64,000 nt of DNA from Flectonema sp. DT1601 (Eukaryota; Euglenozoa; Diplonemea; Diplonemida; Diplonemidae): assembly GCA_964019425.1 (NCBI GenBank), contig OZ025822.1, positions 310,001 through 374,000 on the forward strand. The letters are read 5' to 3'. The notes below the pieces were generated by a model that saw nothing but the letters and a program-made list of their open reading frames with translations, ran no database searches and was not told where the DNA came from. Both the position numbers and the translations under genes were made by a program. This document shows positions 42,991 to 53,679 of the stretch, piece by piece; position 1 is the stretch's first letter, and every line of letters begins with the position of its first letter.

Positions 42991-45900
42991 AAAATAAATA
43001 AAAAGAATTTAAAATAAAAAAAAAGAATAAACAATGTTATCATTGTTTTTTTTATCGTTCGACTTTGTCGACTAATTTCTATTTTCAGTTTTTTTCTTTA
43101 AAAATAAATAAAAAGAATTTAAAAAAAAAAAAAAAAAGAATAAACAATGTTATCATTGTTTTTTTTATCGATCGACTATGTCGATTACTTTCTATTTTCC
43201 GTCCTGGTCAAGACGCTAAACTGATTGTTTTTTTTTTTTCAAAACTAATAAAAAAGAATAAAAAAAAAAATAAAAAAAAGAATAAACAATGTTATCATTG
43301 TTTTTTTATCGTTCGACTTTGTCGACTAATTTCTATTTTCCGTTTTTTTTTCTTTAAAAAATAAATAAAAAGAATTTAAAATAAAAAAAAAGAATAAACA
43401 ATGTTATCATTGTTTTTTTTATCGATCGACTATGTCGATCACTTTCTATTTTCCGTCCTGGTCAAGACGCTAAACTGATTGTTTTTTTTTTTAATAAATA
43501 AAAAGAAATAATAAAAAAAAAAAAAAAAAGAATAAACAATGTTATCATTGTTTTTTTATCGTTCGACTTTGTCGACTAATTTCTATTTTCCGTTTCTTTT
43601 CTTTAAAAAATAAATAAAAATAATTTAAAATAAAAAAAAAAAGAATAAACAATGTTATCATTGTTTTTTTTATCGATCGACTATGTCGATTACTTTCTAT
43701 TTACCGTCCTGGTCAAGACGCTAAACTGATTGTTTTTTTTTTTCAAAATTAATAAAAAAGAATATAAAAATAAAATAAAAAAAAAAGAATAAACAATGTT
43801 ATCATTGTTTTTTTTATCGTTCGACTTTGTCGACTAATTTCTATTTTCCGTTTCTTTTCTTCAAAAAATAAATAAAAAGAATTTAAAATAAAAAAAAAGA
43901 ATAAACAATGTTATCATTGTTTTTTTTATCGTTCGACTTTGTCGACTAATTTCTATTTTCCGTTTCTTTTCTTTAAAAAATAAATAAAAAGAATTTAAAA
44001 TAAAAAAAAAAGAATAAACAATGTTATCATTGTTTTTTTTATCGATCGACTATGTCGATCACTTTCTATTTTCCGTCCTGGTCAAGACGCTAAACTGATT
44101 GTTTTTTTTTTAATAAATAAAAAGAAATAAAAAAAAAAAAAAAAAAGAATAAACAATGTTATCATTGTTTTTTTATCGTTCGACTTTGTCGACTAATTTC
44201 TATTTTCCGTTTCTCTTCTTTAAAAAATAAATAAAAAGAATTTAAAATAAAAAAAAAGAATAAACAATGTTATCATTGTTTTTTTATCGATCGACTATGT
44301 CGATCACTTTCTATTTTCCGTCCTGGTCAAGACGCTAAACTGATTGTTTTTTTTTTCGAAATTAATAAAAAAAGAATATAAAAAAATTAAAAAAAAGAAT
44401 AAACAATGTTATCATTGTTTTTTTATCGTTCGACTTTGTCGACTAATTTCTATTTTCCGTTTCTCTTCTTTAAAAAATAAATAAAAAGAATTTAAAATAA
44501 AAAAAAAGAATAAACAATGTTATCATTGTTTTTTTATCGATCGACTATGTCGATCACTTTCTATTTTCCGTCCTGGTCAAGACGCTAAACTGATTGTTTT
44601 TTTTTTCGAAATTAATAAAAAAAGAATATAAAAAAATTAAAAAAAAGAATAAACAATGTTATCATTGTTTTTTTATCGATCGACTATGTCGATCACTTTC
44701 TATTTTCCGTCCTGGTCAAGACGCTAAACTGATTGTTTTTTTTTTCGAAATTAATAAAAAAGAATAAAAAAAAATTAAAAAAAAAGAATAAACAATGTTA
44801 TCATTGTTTTTTTATCGTTCGACTTTGTCGACTAATTTCTATTTTCCGTTTTTTTCTTTAAAAAATAAATAAAAAGAATTTAAAATAAAAAAAAAGAATA
44901 AACAATGCTATCATTGTTTTTTTTATCGATCGACTATGTCGATTACTTTCTATTTTCCGTCCTGGTCAAGACGCTAAACTGATTGTTTTTTTTTTTTTCA
45001 AAACTAATAAAAAAGAATATAAAAAAAAAATAAAAAAAAGAATAAACAATGTTATCATTGTTTTTTTTATCGTTCGACTTTGTCGACTAATTTCTATTTT
45101 CCGTTTTTTTTTCTTTAAAAATAAAAAAAAAAGAATAAACAATGTTATCATTGTTTTTTTATCGATCGTCTATGTCGATCACTTTCTATTTTCCGTCCTG
45201 GTCAAGACGCTAAACTGATTGTTTTTTTTTTTCAAAATTAATAAAAAAGAATATAAAAAAAATAAAAAAAAAAAGAATAAACAATGTTATCATTGTTTTT
45301 TTTTTTATCGTTCGACTTTGTTGACTAATTTCTATTTTCCTTTTTTTTCTTTTTAAAAAATAAATAAAAAGAATTTAAAAAAAAAAAAAAGAATAAACAA
45401 TGTTATCATTGTTTTTTTTATCGATCGACTATGTCGATTACTTTCTATTTTCCGTCCTGGTCAAGACGCTAAACTGATTGTTTTTTTTTTTTCAAAATTA
45501 ATAAAAAAGAATAGAAAAAAAAAAAAAAATAAAAAAATAGAATAAACAATGTTATCATTGTTTTTTTTTATCGTTCGACTTTGTTGACTATTTTCTATTT
45601 TCCATTTTTTTTTTTTTTAAAAAATAAATAAAAAGAATTTAAAAAAAAAAAAAAAAAAAAGAATAAACAATATTATCATTGTTTTTTTTTTTTATCGATC
45701 GACTATGTCGATCACTTTCTATTTTCCGTCCTGGTCAAGACGCTAAACTGATTGTTTTTTTTTTTTTTTTTTCAAAATTAATAAAAAAGAATATAAAAAA
45801 AATACAAAAAAAAGAATAAACAATGTTATCATTGTTTTTTTTTATCGTTCGACTCTGTCGACTAATTTCTATTTTCCGTTTTTTTTCTTTAAAAAATAAA

Positions 45901-46716
45901 TAAAAAGAATTTAAAATAATAAAAAGAATAAACAATGTTATCATTGTTTTCTTATCGATCGACTATGTCGATCGCTTTCTATTTTCCGTCCTGGTCAAGA
46001 CGCTAAACTGATTGTTTTTTTTTTTCAAAATTAATTAAAAAAAAAAAATATAAAAAAAATAAAAAAAAAAAGAATAAACAATGTTATCATTGTTTTTTTA
46101 TCGTTCGACTTTGTCGACTAATTTCTATTTTCCGTTTTTTTTTTTCTTTAAAAAATAAATAAAAAAAAAATTAAAAAAAAAAAGATTAAACAATGTTATC
46201 ATTGTTTTTTTATCGATCGACTATGTCGATTACTTTCTATTTTCCGTCCTGGTCAAGACGCTAAACTGATTGTTTTTTTTTTTTCAAAATTAATAAAAAA
46301 AGAATATAAAAAAAAAAAAAAAAAAAAAAAAAAGAATAAACAATGTTATCATTGTTTTTTTTTTTTTTTATCGTTCGACTTTGTCGACTAATTTTTATTT
46401 TCCGTTTTTTTTCTTTAAAAAATAAATAATAAGAATTTAAAAAAAAAAAAAAAAAAAGAATAAACAATGTTATCATTGTTTTTTTATCGATCGACTATGT
46501 CGATCACTTTCTATTTTCCGTCCTGGTCAAGACGCTAAACTGATTGTTTTTTCTTTAAAATAATTAAAAGGATTTAAAAAAAAAAAAAAAAAAGAAAAAA
46601 ATGAATAAACAATGTTATCATTGTTTTTTTTTCTATCGATCGACTATGTCGATTAATTTCTATTTTCCGTCCCGATCGAGACGCTAAACTGATTGTTTCC
46701 TTTTTTTAAATAATAA

Positions 46717-46747
<31 letters not shown>
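42991..46747 (-). repeat. Hairpin satellite array 8
   Basis: Minus-orientation units, mostly alternating full and short. A block around 44220-44400 is repeated almost exactly at 44460-44640, a local duplication. Confidence 0.95.
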
Positions 46748-46751
<4 letters not shown>

Positions 46752-47150
46752 ATCTCCCTGCTATCCTCATATCCCCACAATAATATTATACCTTTTCATT
46801 TTCTCTTTTCTGGTCTTTTTTTTTTTTTTTTTTTTTTTTTTTCCTTTTTCATACAACGTTTTTTATTTATATTTTATTTTTTTTTTTTTTATTTTTTTCA
46901 TGTTTGATTATTTCCTCTTCATATTTTTTTTTCTTTTCTTTCTTTTTTTTTTTTTTCTTTCTCTGCCTCTCTCTTAATTCTGTTCGTTTCTTTGAAACGA
47001 AAATTCATTTGAATATTATTCCTTGGTCAGCAACAGTCATTGTCGCCCTCTGGGCCTGTTAAAAAAAAAAAAAAAAATAAAAAGAAAGTTTACATCGGGA
47101 ATAGGGCAGGAGCCAAAAGCTCCCAGTCCGTTACTTCCCACTCTATCGAA
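46748..47150 (-). repeat. Flank element E, copy 6
   Basis: Inverted E between the satellite (left) and minisatellite C (right), the mirror of the arrangement at 14-15 kb and 18-19 kb. Confidence 0.85.
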
Positions 47151-50100
47151 TTCATCTCCACACGAATGTTTTTAAAAACAGCCATCTCCACACAAAAAGT
47201 TTTAAAAAACAGCCATCTCCACACGAATGTTTTTAAAAACAGCCAGCTCTGCAAAGTTTTAAAAAACAGCCATCTCCACACAAAAAAATTTAAAAACAGC
47301 CAGCTCCACGCAAAAAGTTTTAAAAAACGGCCATCTCCACACGAATGTTTTTAAAAACAGCCAGCTCCACAAAGTTTTAAAAAACAGCCATCTCCACAAA
47401 AAGTTTTAAAAAACGGCCATCTCCACACGAATGTTTTTAAAAACAGCCAGCTCCACAAAGTTTTAAAAAACAACCATCTCCACATGAAAGTTTCAAAAAA
47501 CAGCCATCTCCACACGAATGTTTTTAAAAACAGCCAGCTCCACATGAAAGTTTTAAAAAACAGCCATCTCCACACAAAAAGTTTTAAAAAACAGCCATCT
47601 CCACACGAATGTTTTTAAAAACAGCCAGCTCTGCAAAGTTTTAAAAAACAGCCATCTCCACACAAAAAATTTTAAAAACAGCCAGCTCCACGCAAAAAGT
47701 TTTAAAAAACGGCCAGCTCCACAAAGTTTCAAAAAACAGCCATCTCCACAAAAAGTTTTAAAAAACGGCCATCTCCACACGAATGTTTTTAAAAACAGCC
47801 AGCTCCACAAAGTTTTAAAAAACAACCATCTCCACATGAAAGTTTTAAAAAATGGCCAGCTCCACAAAGTTTCAAAAAACAGCCAGCTCCACGCAAAAAG
47901 TTTTAAAAAACGGCCATCTCCATACGAATGTTTTTAAAAACAGCCATCTCCACACAAAAAAATTTAAAAACAGCCAGCTCCACAAAGTTTTAAAAAACAG
48001 CCATCTCCACAAAAAGTTTTAAAAAACGGCCATCTCCATACGAATGTTTTTAAAAACAGCCATCTCCACACAAAAAAATTTAAAAACAGCCAGCTCCACA
48101 AAGTTTTAAAAAACAGCCATCTCCACAAAAAGTTTTAAAAAACGGCCATCTCCACACGAATGTTTTTAAAAACAGCCAGCTCCACAAAGTTTTAAAAAAC
48201 AACCATCTCCACATGAAAGTTTTAAAAAACGGCCAGCTCCACAAAGTTTCAAAAAACAGCCATCTCCACACAAAAAGTTTTAAGAAACGGCCATCTCTAC
48301 ACAAATTTTCTTCGCTCCACAAAGTTTCAAAAAACAGCCAGCTCTGCAAAGTTTTAAAAAACAGCCATCTCCACACAAAAAATTTTAAAAACAGCCATCT
48401 CCACACAAAAAGTTTTAAAAAACAGCCATCTCCACACGAATGTTTTTAAAAACAGCCAGCTCCACAAAGTTTTAAAAAACAACCATCTCCACATGAAAGT
48501 TTTAAAAAACGGCCAGCTCCACAAAGTTTCAAAAAACAGCCATCTCCACACAAAAAGTTTTAAGAAACGGCCATCTCTACACAAATTTTCTTCGCTCCAC
48601 AAAGTTTCAAAAAACAGCCAGCTCTGCAAAGTTTTAAAAAACAGCCATCTCCACATGAAAGTTTTAAAAAACAGCCATCTCCACACAAAAAGTTTTAAAA
48701 AACAGCCATCTCCACACGAATGTTTTTAAAAACAGCCAGCTCTGCAAAGTTTCAAAAAACAGCCAGCTCTGCAAAGTTTTAAAAAACAGCCATCTCCACA
48801 CAAAAAATTTTAAAAACAGCCAGCTCCACGCAAAAAGTTTTAAAAAACGGCCATCTCCACACAAAAAATTTTAAAAACAGCCAGCTCCACGCAAAAAGTT
48901 TTAAAAAACGGCCAGCTCCACAAAGTTTCAAAAAACAGCCATCTCCACAAAAAGTTTTAAAAAACAGCCAGCTCCACAAAGTTTTAAAAAACGGCCATCT
49001 CTACACAAAATTTTTTCGCTCCACAAAGTTTCAAAAAACAGCCAGCTCTGCAAAGTTTTAAAAAACAGCCATCTCCACACAAAAAATTTTAAAAACAGCC
49101 AGCTCCACGCAAAAAGTTTTAAAAAACGGCCATCTCCACACGAATGTTTTTAAAAACAGCCAGCTCCACAAAGTTTTAAAAAACAGCCATCTCACATGAA
49201 AGTTTTAAAAAACGGCCAGCTCCACAAAGTTTCAAAAAACAGCCATCTCCACGCAAAAAGTTTTAAAAAACGGCCATCTCCACACGAATGTTTTTAAAAA
49301 CAGCCAGCTCCACAAAGTTTTAAAAAACAGCCATCTCCACATGAAAGTTTTAAAAAACAGCCATCTCCACACAAAAAGTTTTAAAAAACAGCCATCTCCA
49401 CACGAATGTTTTTAAAAACAGCCAGCTCTGCAAAGTTTCAAAAAACAGCCAGCTCTGCAAAGTTTTAAAAAACAGCCATCTCCACACAAAAAATTTTAAA
49501 AACAGCCAGCTCCACGCAAAAAGTTTTAAAAAACGGCCATCTCCACACAAAAAATTTTAAAAACAGCCAGCTCCACGCAAAAAGTTTTAAAAAACGGCCA
49601 GCTCCACAAAGTTTCAAAAAACAGCCAGCTCTGCAAAGTTTTAAAAAACAGCCAGCTCCACGCAAAAAGTTTTAAAAAACGGCCATCTCCACACAAATGT
49701 TTTTAAAAACAGCCAGCTCCACAAAGTTTTAAAAAACAACCATCTCCACATGAAAGTTTTAAAAAACGGCCAGCTCCACAAAGTTTCAAAAAACAGCCAT
49801 CTCCACACAAAAAGTTTTAAGAAACGGCCATCTCTACACAAATTTTCTTCGCTCCACAAAGTTTCAAAAAACAGCCAGCTCTGCAAAGTTTTAAAAAACA
49901 GCCATCTCCACACAAAAAATTTTAAAAACAGCCAGCTCCACAAAGTTTCAAAAAACAGCCAGCTCTGCAAAGTTTTAAAAAACAGCCATCTCCACATGAA
50001 AGTTTTAAAAAACAGCCATCTCCACACAAAAAGTTTTAAAAAACAGCCATCTCCACACGAATGTTTTTAAAAACAGCCAGCTCTGCAAAGTTTCAAAAAA

Positions 50101-51815
50101 CAGCCAGCTCTGCAAAGTTTTAAAAAACAGCCATCTCCACACAAAAAATTTTAAAAACAGCCAGCTCCACGCAAAAAGTTTTAAAAAACGGCCATCTCCA
50201 CACAAAAAATTTTAAAAACAGCCAGCTCCACGCAAAAAGTTTTAAAAAACGGCCAGCTCCACAAAGTTTCAAAAAACAGCCAGCTCTGCAAAGTTTTAAA
50301 AAACAGCCAGCTCCACGCAAAAAGTTTTAAAAAACGGCCATCTCCACACAAAAAATTTTAAAAACAGCCAGCTCCACGCAAAAAGTTTTAAAAAACGGCC
50401 AGCTCCACAAAGTTTCAAAAAACAGCCATCTCCACAAAAAGTTTTAAAAAACAGCCAGCTCCACAAAGTTTTAAAAAACGGCCATCTCTACACAAAATTT
50501 TTTCGCTCCACAAAGTTTCAAAAAACAGCCAGCTCTGCAAAGTTTTAAAAAACAGCCATCTCCACACAAAAAATTTTAAAAACAGCCAGCTCCACGCAAA
50601 AAGTTTTAAAAAACGGCCATCTCCACACGAATGTTTTTAAAAACAGCCAGCTCCACAAAGTTTTAAAAAACAGCCATCTCCACATGAAAGTTTTAAAAAA
50701 CGGCCAGCTCCACAAAGTTTCAAAAAACAGCCATCTCCACGCAAAAAGTTTTAAAAAACGGCCATCTCCACACGAATGTTTTTAAAAACAGCCAGCTCCA
50801 CAAAGTTTTAAAAAACAGCCATCTCCACATGAAAGTTTTAAAAAACAGCCATCTCCACACAAAAAGTTTTAAAAAACAGCCATCTCCACACGAATGTTTT
50901 TAAAAACAGCCAGCTCTGCAAAGTTTCAAAAAACAGCCAGCTCTGCAAAGTTTTAAAAAACAGCCATCTCCACACAAAAAATTTTAAAAACAGCCAGCTC
51001 CACGCAAAAAGTTTTAAAAAACGGCCATCTCCACACAAAAAATTTTAAAAACAGCCAGCTCCACGCAAAAAGTTTTAAAAAACGGCCAGCTCCACAAAGT
51101 TTCAAAAAACAGCCATCTCCACAAAAAGTTTTAAAAAACAGCCAGCTCCACAAAGTTTTAAAAAACGGCCATCTCTACACAAAATTTTTTCGCTCCACAA
51201 AGTTTCAAAAAACAGCCAGCTCTGCAAAGTTTTAAAAAACAGCCATCTCCACACAAAAAATTTTAAAAACAGCCAGCTCCACGCAAAAAGTTTTAAAAAA
51301 CGGCCATCTCCACACGAATGTTTTTAAAAACAGCCAGCTCCACAAAGTTTTAAAAAACAGCCATCTCCACATGAAAGTTTTAAAAAACGGCCAGCTCCAC
51401 AAAGTTTCAATAAACAGCCATCTCCACACAAAAAGTTTTAAAAAACGGCCATCTCCACACGAATGTTTTTTATAACAGCCAGCTCCACAAAGTTTCAAAA
51501 AGCAGCCAGCTCTGCAAAGTTTTAAAAAACAGCCATCTCCACATGAAAGTTTTAAAAAACGGCCAGCTCCACAAAGTTTCAAAAAACAGCCATCTCCACA
51601 CAAAAAGTTTTAAAAAACGGCCAGTTCCACAAAGTTTTAAAAAACGGCCATCTCTACACAAAATTTTTTCGCTCCACAAAGTTTCAAAAAACAGCCAGCT
51701 CTGCAAAGTTTTAAAAAACAGCCATCTCCACACAAAAAGTTTAAAAAACGGCCATCTCCACACGAATGTTTTTAAAAAGCAACCAGCTCCACAAAGTTTC
51801 AAAAAACAGCCAGAC
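47151..51815 (+). repeat. Minisatellite array C with higher-order repeats
   Basis: About 4.7 kb of the ~30-bp units. Variants recur in blocks: one block including TTTTTTCGCTCCACAA recurs near 49010 and 50498, 1488 bp apart, and again near 51176. Long open frames on both strands (repeating Trp-Arg-Trp-Leu-Phe-Phe or Leu-His-Thr-Lys patterns) follow from the unit lengths and composition and are not taken as genes. It ends abruptly at the Polinton-like remnant. Confidence 0.9.
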
Positions 51816-53090
51816 GATAAACTTATAAGAGCGGCAAACTCCCCAGTCGATGCAATCTATACTGATACAGTCTGCTTCAAGTATGACCCGGAGTTCGAAA
51901 CCAACGAGGATACACTTGACGGTATCAGAGAATCTCAAACAAAGGCTAGACGAATAATCAGATCGATTGAAGACGATAAAGGAATGCCTCCTCCAAATAC
52001 CATGAGGAATTCAAGATTCACGATGATGCAAAGGAACAGATGCTATTTATAAGGAAGAGCGGAACTAAGAATATAAACATACCAAATGATATAACGAAGA
52101 AGTACAACACCGATAGCAAGAAACTGAAGCGAGTGATAGTAAATAGCGAAGGGACGAGACATTGAAGAACAAAAAAAACTACTCGCACCTGAAGAAAACA
52201 TACACAAAGAACACACATACAAGTCCATCACATCGCTTGCTGAACCTCCATCGACCTACTTCCATCGTCCCTTGGCAAAGACAGGTAACGGAAAAAGAAT
52301 AAGACAAACTTGTTTTAATTGTGTTGTAATATTAGCAGAGTATTTGAATAACAGGGAAAGAACAAGGACGACTTATGGGCTACGAAGCTATGACAAATGT
52401 TGAGGATGAAATAGTGGCCAGTCTCCTGCACAGGAATCCTGATTCAACTGTTCTGAGACGCTTGGGTAAGAGGATTGTTATGCACCGAATGGCACCTTCT
52501 GAGCGAAAAAAAAGGATGACAAACTTATGAACTACTGGCTAGAACAGAACCGAGAAAATTCTAAACTCACCCAATCTGATGAAGATGAATACCAAGTGTA
52601 ATAGCTTCTTTTCTCCTTTCTTGAAAACTCTCTCGTTTTCATTTTTTTTGTTCATTTGTCCCTTATGGTTGCACCTTCTTGCAAGCGTCAATTATTGAAG
52701 TGTTACGAAGGAAGCTTTTCATCGAATGTGTTTTTTATGTTCCCTTTTATTAGTTTCTAGTCGGCCTTGTGCTTCTGTCTTCGTACACAGTTCTTATCAG
52801 AAAAGCCTATGCGAGACCCCCAAAGAACAAGACTGGGTCGGTTGTGAGGGATGCACTGAGGGATGTCTTCGACCATGATGGGGAGAATGATGGTCCTCTC
52901 GCGCCCCCTTTATGGCGCTCGTTTCAGATAATGGACCCGAGTTCCTCAACACTTCTGTGCAGGCACTCCTTAAGCAATGTGACGTTCACCATGAAACGAA
53001 CGAGATTGGCGATCACAACGCCCTTGGTATGGTAGACCGCAAAACAACGGTTCATAGGTGTCATCGGAGTTACACAGGAGGAGCGATGAA
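51816..53090 (+). mobile_element. Polinton/Maverick-like fossil fragments (polB and integrase)
   Basis: Two recognisable parts lie in the same orientation. About 51816-52170 resembles the palm region of a family B DNA polymerase of the Polinton type. About 52770-53080 resembles a retroviral-type (rve) integrase core. Between them are short unclassified open stretches and the 51-bp repeat at 52316-52366. Capsid, ATPase and protease genes and terminal repeats were not seen. The element is fragmentary and broken in several places; I regard it as an old, dead insertion. Assignment to Polinton rather than a related virus-like element rests on the polB-plus-integrase combination. Confidence 0.6.
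52316..52366 (+). repeat. 51-bp repeat inverted relative to 12639-12689
   Basis: See the left copy for the match. This copy lies between the two Polinton-like fragments, so it may be part of that element, with a second scrap on the left side of the island. Confidence 0.6.
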
Positions 53091-53679
53091 ATAGGCGGGC
53101 AAATGCAGCTAGGAGGGTAACTTAATTTTATTTTGTTTTCAGAAATTATTTTAGCATTCAGCATATACATAACAAACAACCGGGGAGTGCACATTAGGGG
53201 AGCAAACGCATCGAAATCAGTTTGGCAGCTGCGAGTATCCTATGACTGTGTGATTGTATTTTTGTTATTGGGTTGCACAAGAAATATAAACCTATTCATT
53301 TTATTGGATACATGGATTTATTAGCTAAAGTTCCCCAACTGGCTGCAGGATTCATATACCCCGGTCAGTTGAATTTTGACCCAAGGAGTGTATGCCACCT
53401 TAACCTTAGAACTGCTAACAACTCCTGGTCAACAATCCCCAGCACTCGTTCAATTGATCTTTAGACTTGAAAATCATACATTTCCCGAGCGGGAATCAGT
53501 ATTTTATTTCAAACTTATATCGTAATTCATGTACTGACGAAACAATCAGTTCTACGGATGTAGTTTACTCCAATTGATATCAAAGTCGGTTCTCACGGTT
53601 CGGTGCTAAGTGACTGTTTTATTTATATTGGGTTTTCTAACTTTATACTTTCTTTCTTTCGTTTCCAGGTAATAAGAAG
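53091..53679 (+). other. Upstream region of MKT1
   Basis: No gene recognised. Just before the start is TTCTAAC (branch-point-like), a long pyrimidine tract and TTTCCAG ending at 53668, followed by GTAATAAGAAG and the ATG at 53680. This is a strong 3' splice site 11 nt from the start codon. No convincing donor is seen upstream. Confidence 0.6.

Noticed and set aside
15950-46500. Short open frames in the satellite arrays (Lys/Phe-rich, starting at ATGATAACATTG or its complement)
   Set aside because: Each is one or two satellite units read through A and T runs; the same peptide appears wherever the unit does.
47090-52052. Many open frames of 60-170 codons on both strands (Trp-Arg-Trp-Leu-Phe-Phe or Leu-His-Thr-Lys repeats)
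   Set aside because: They are translations of the ~30-bp minisatellite in several frames, with no codon bias, domain or start context.
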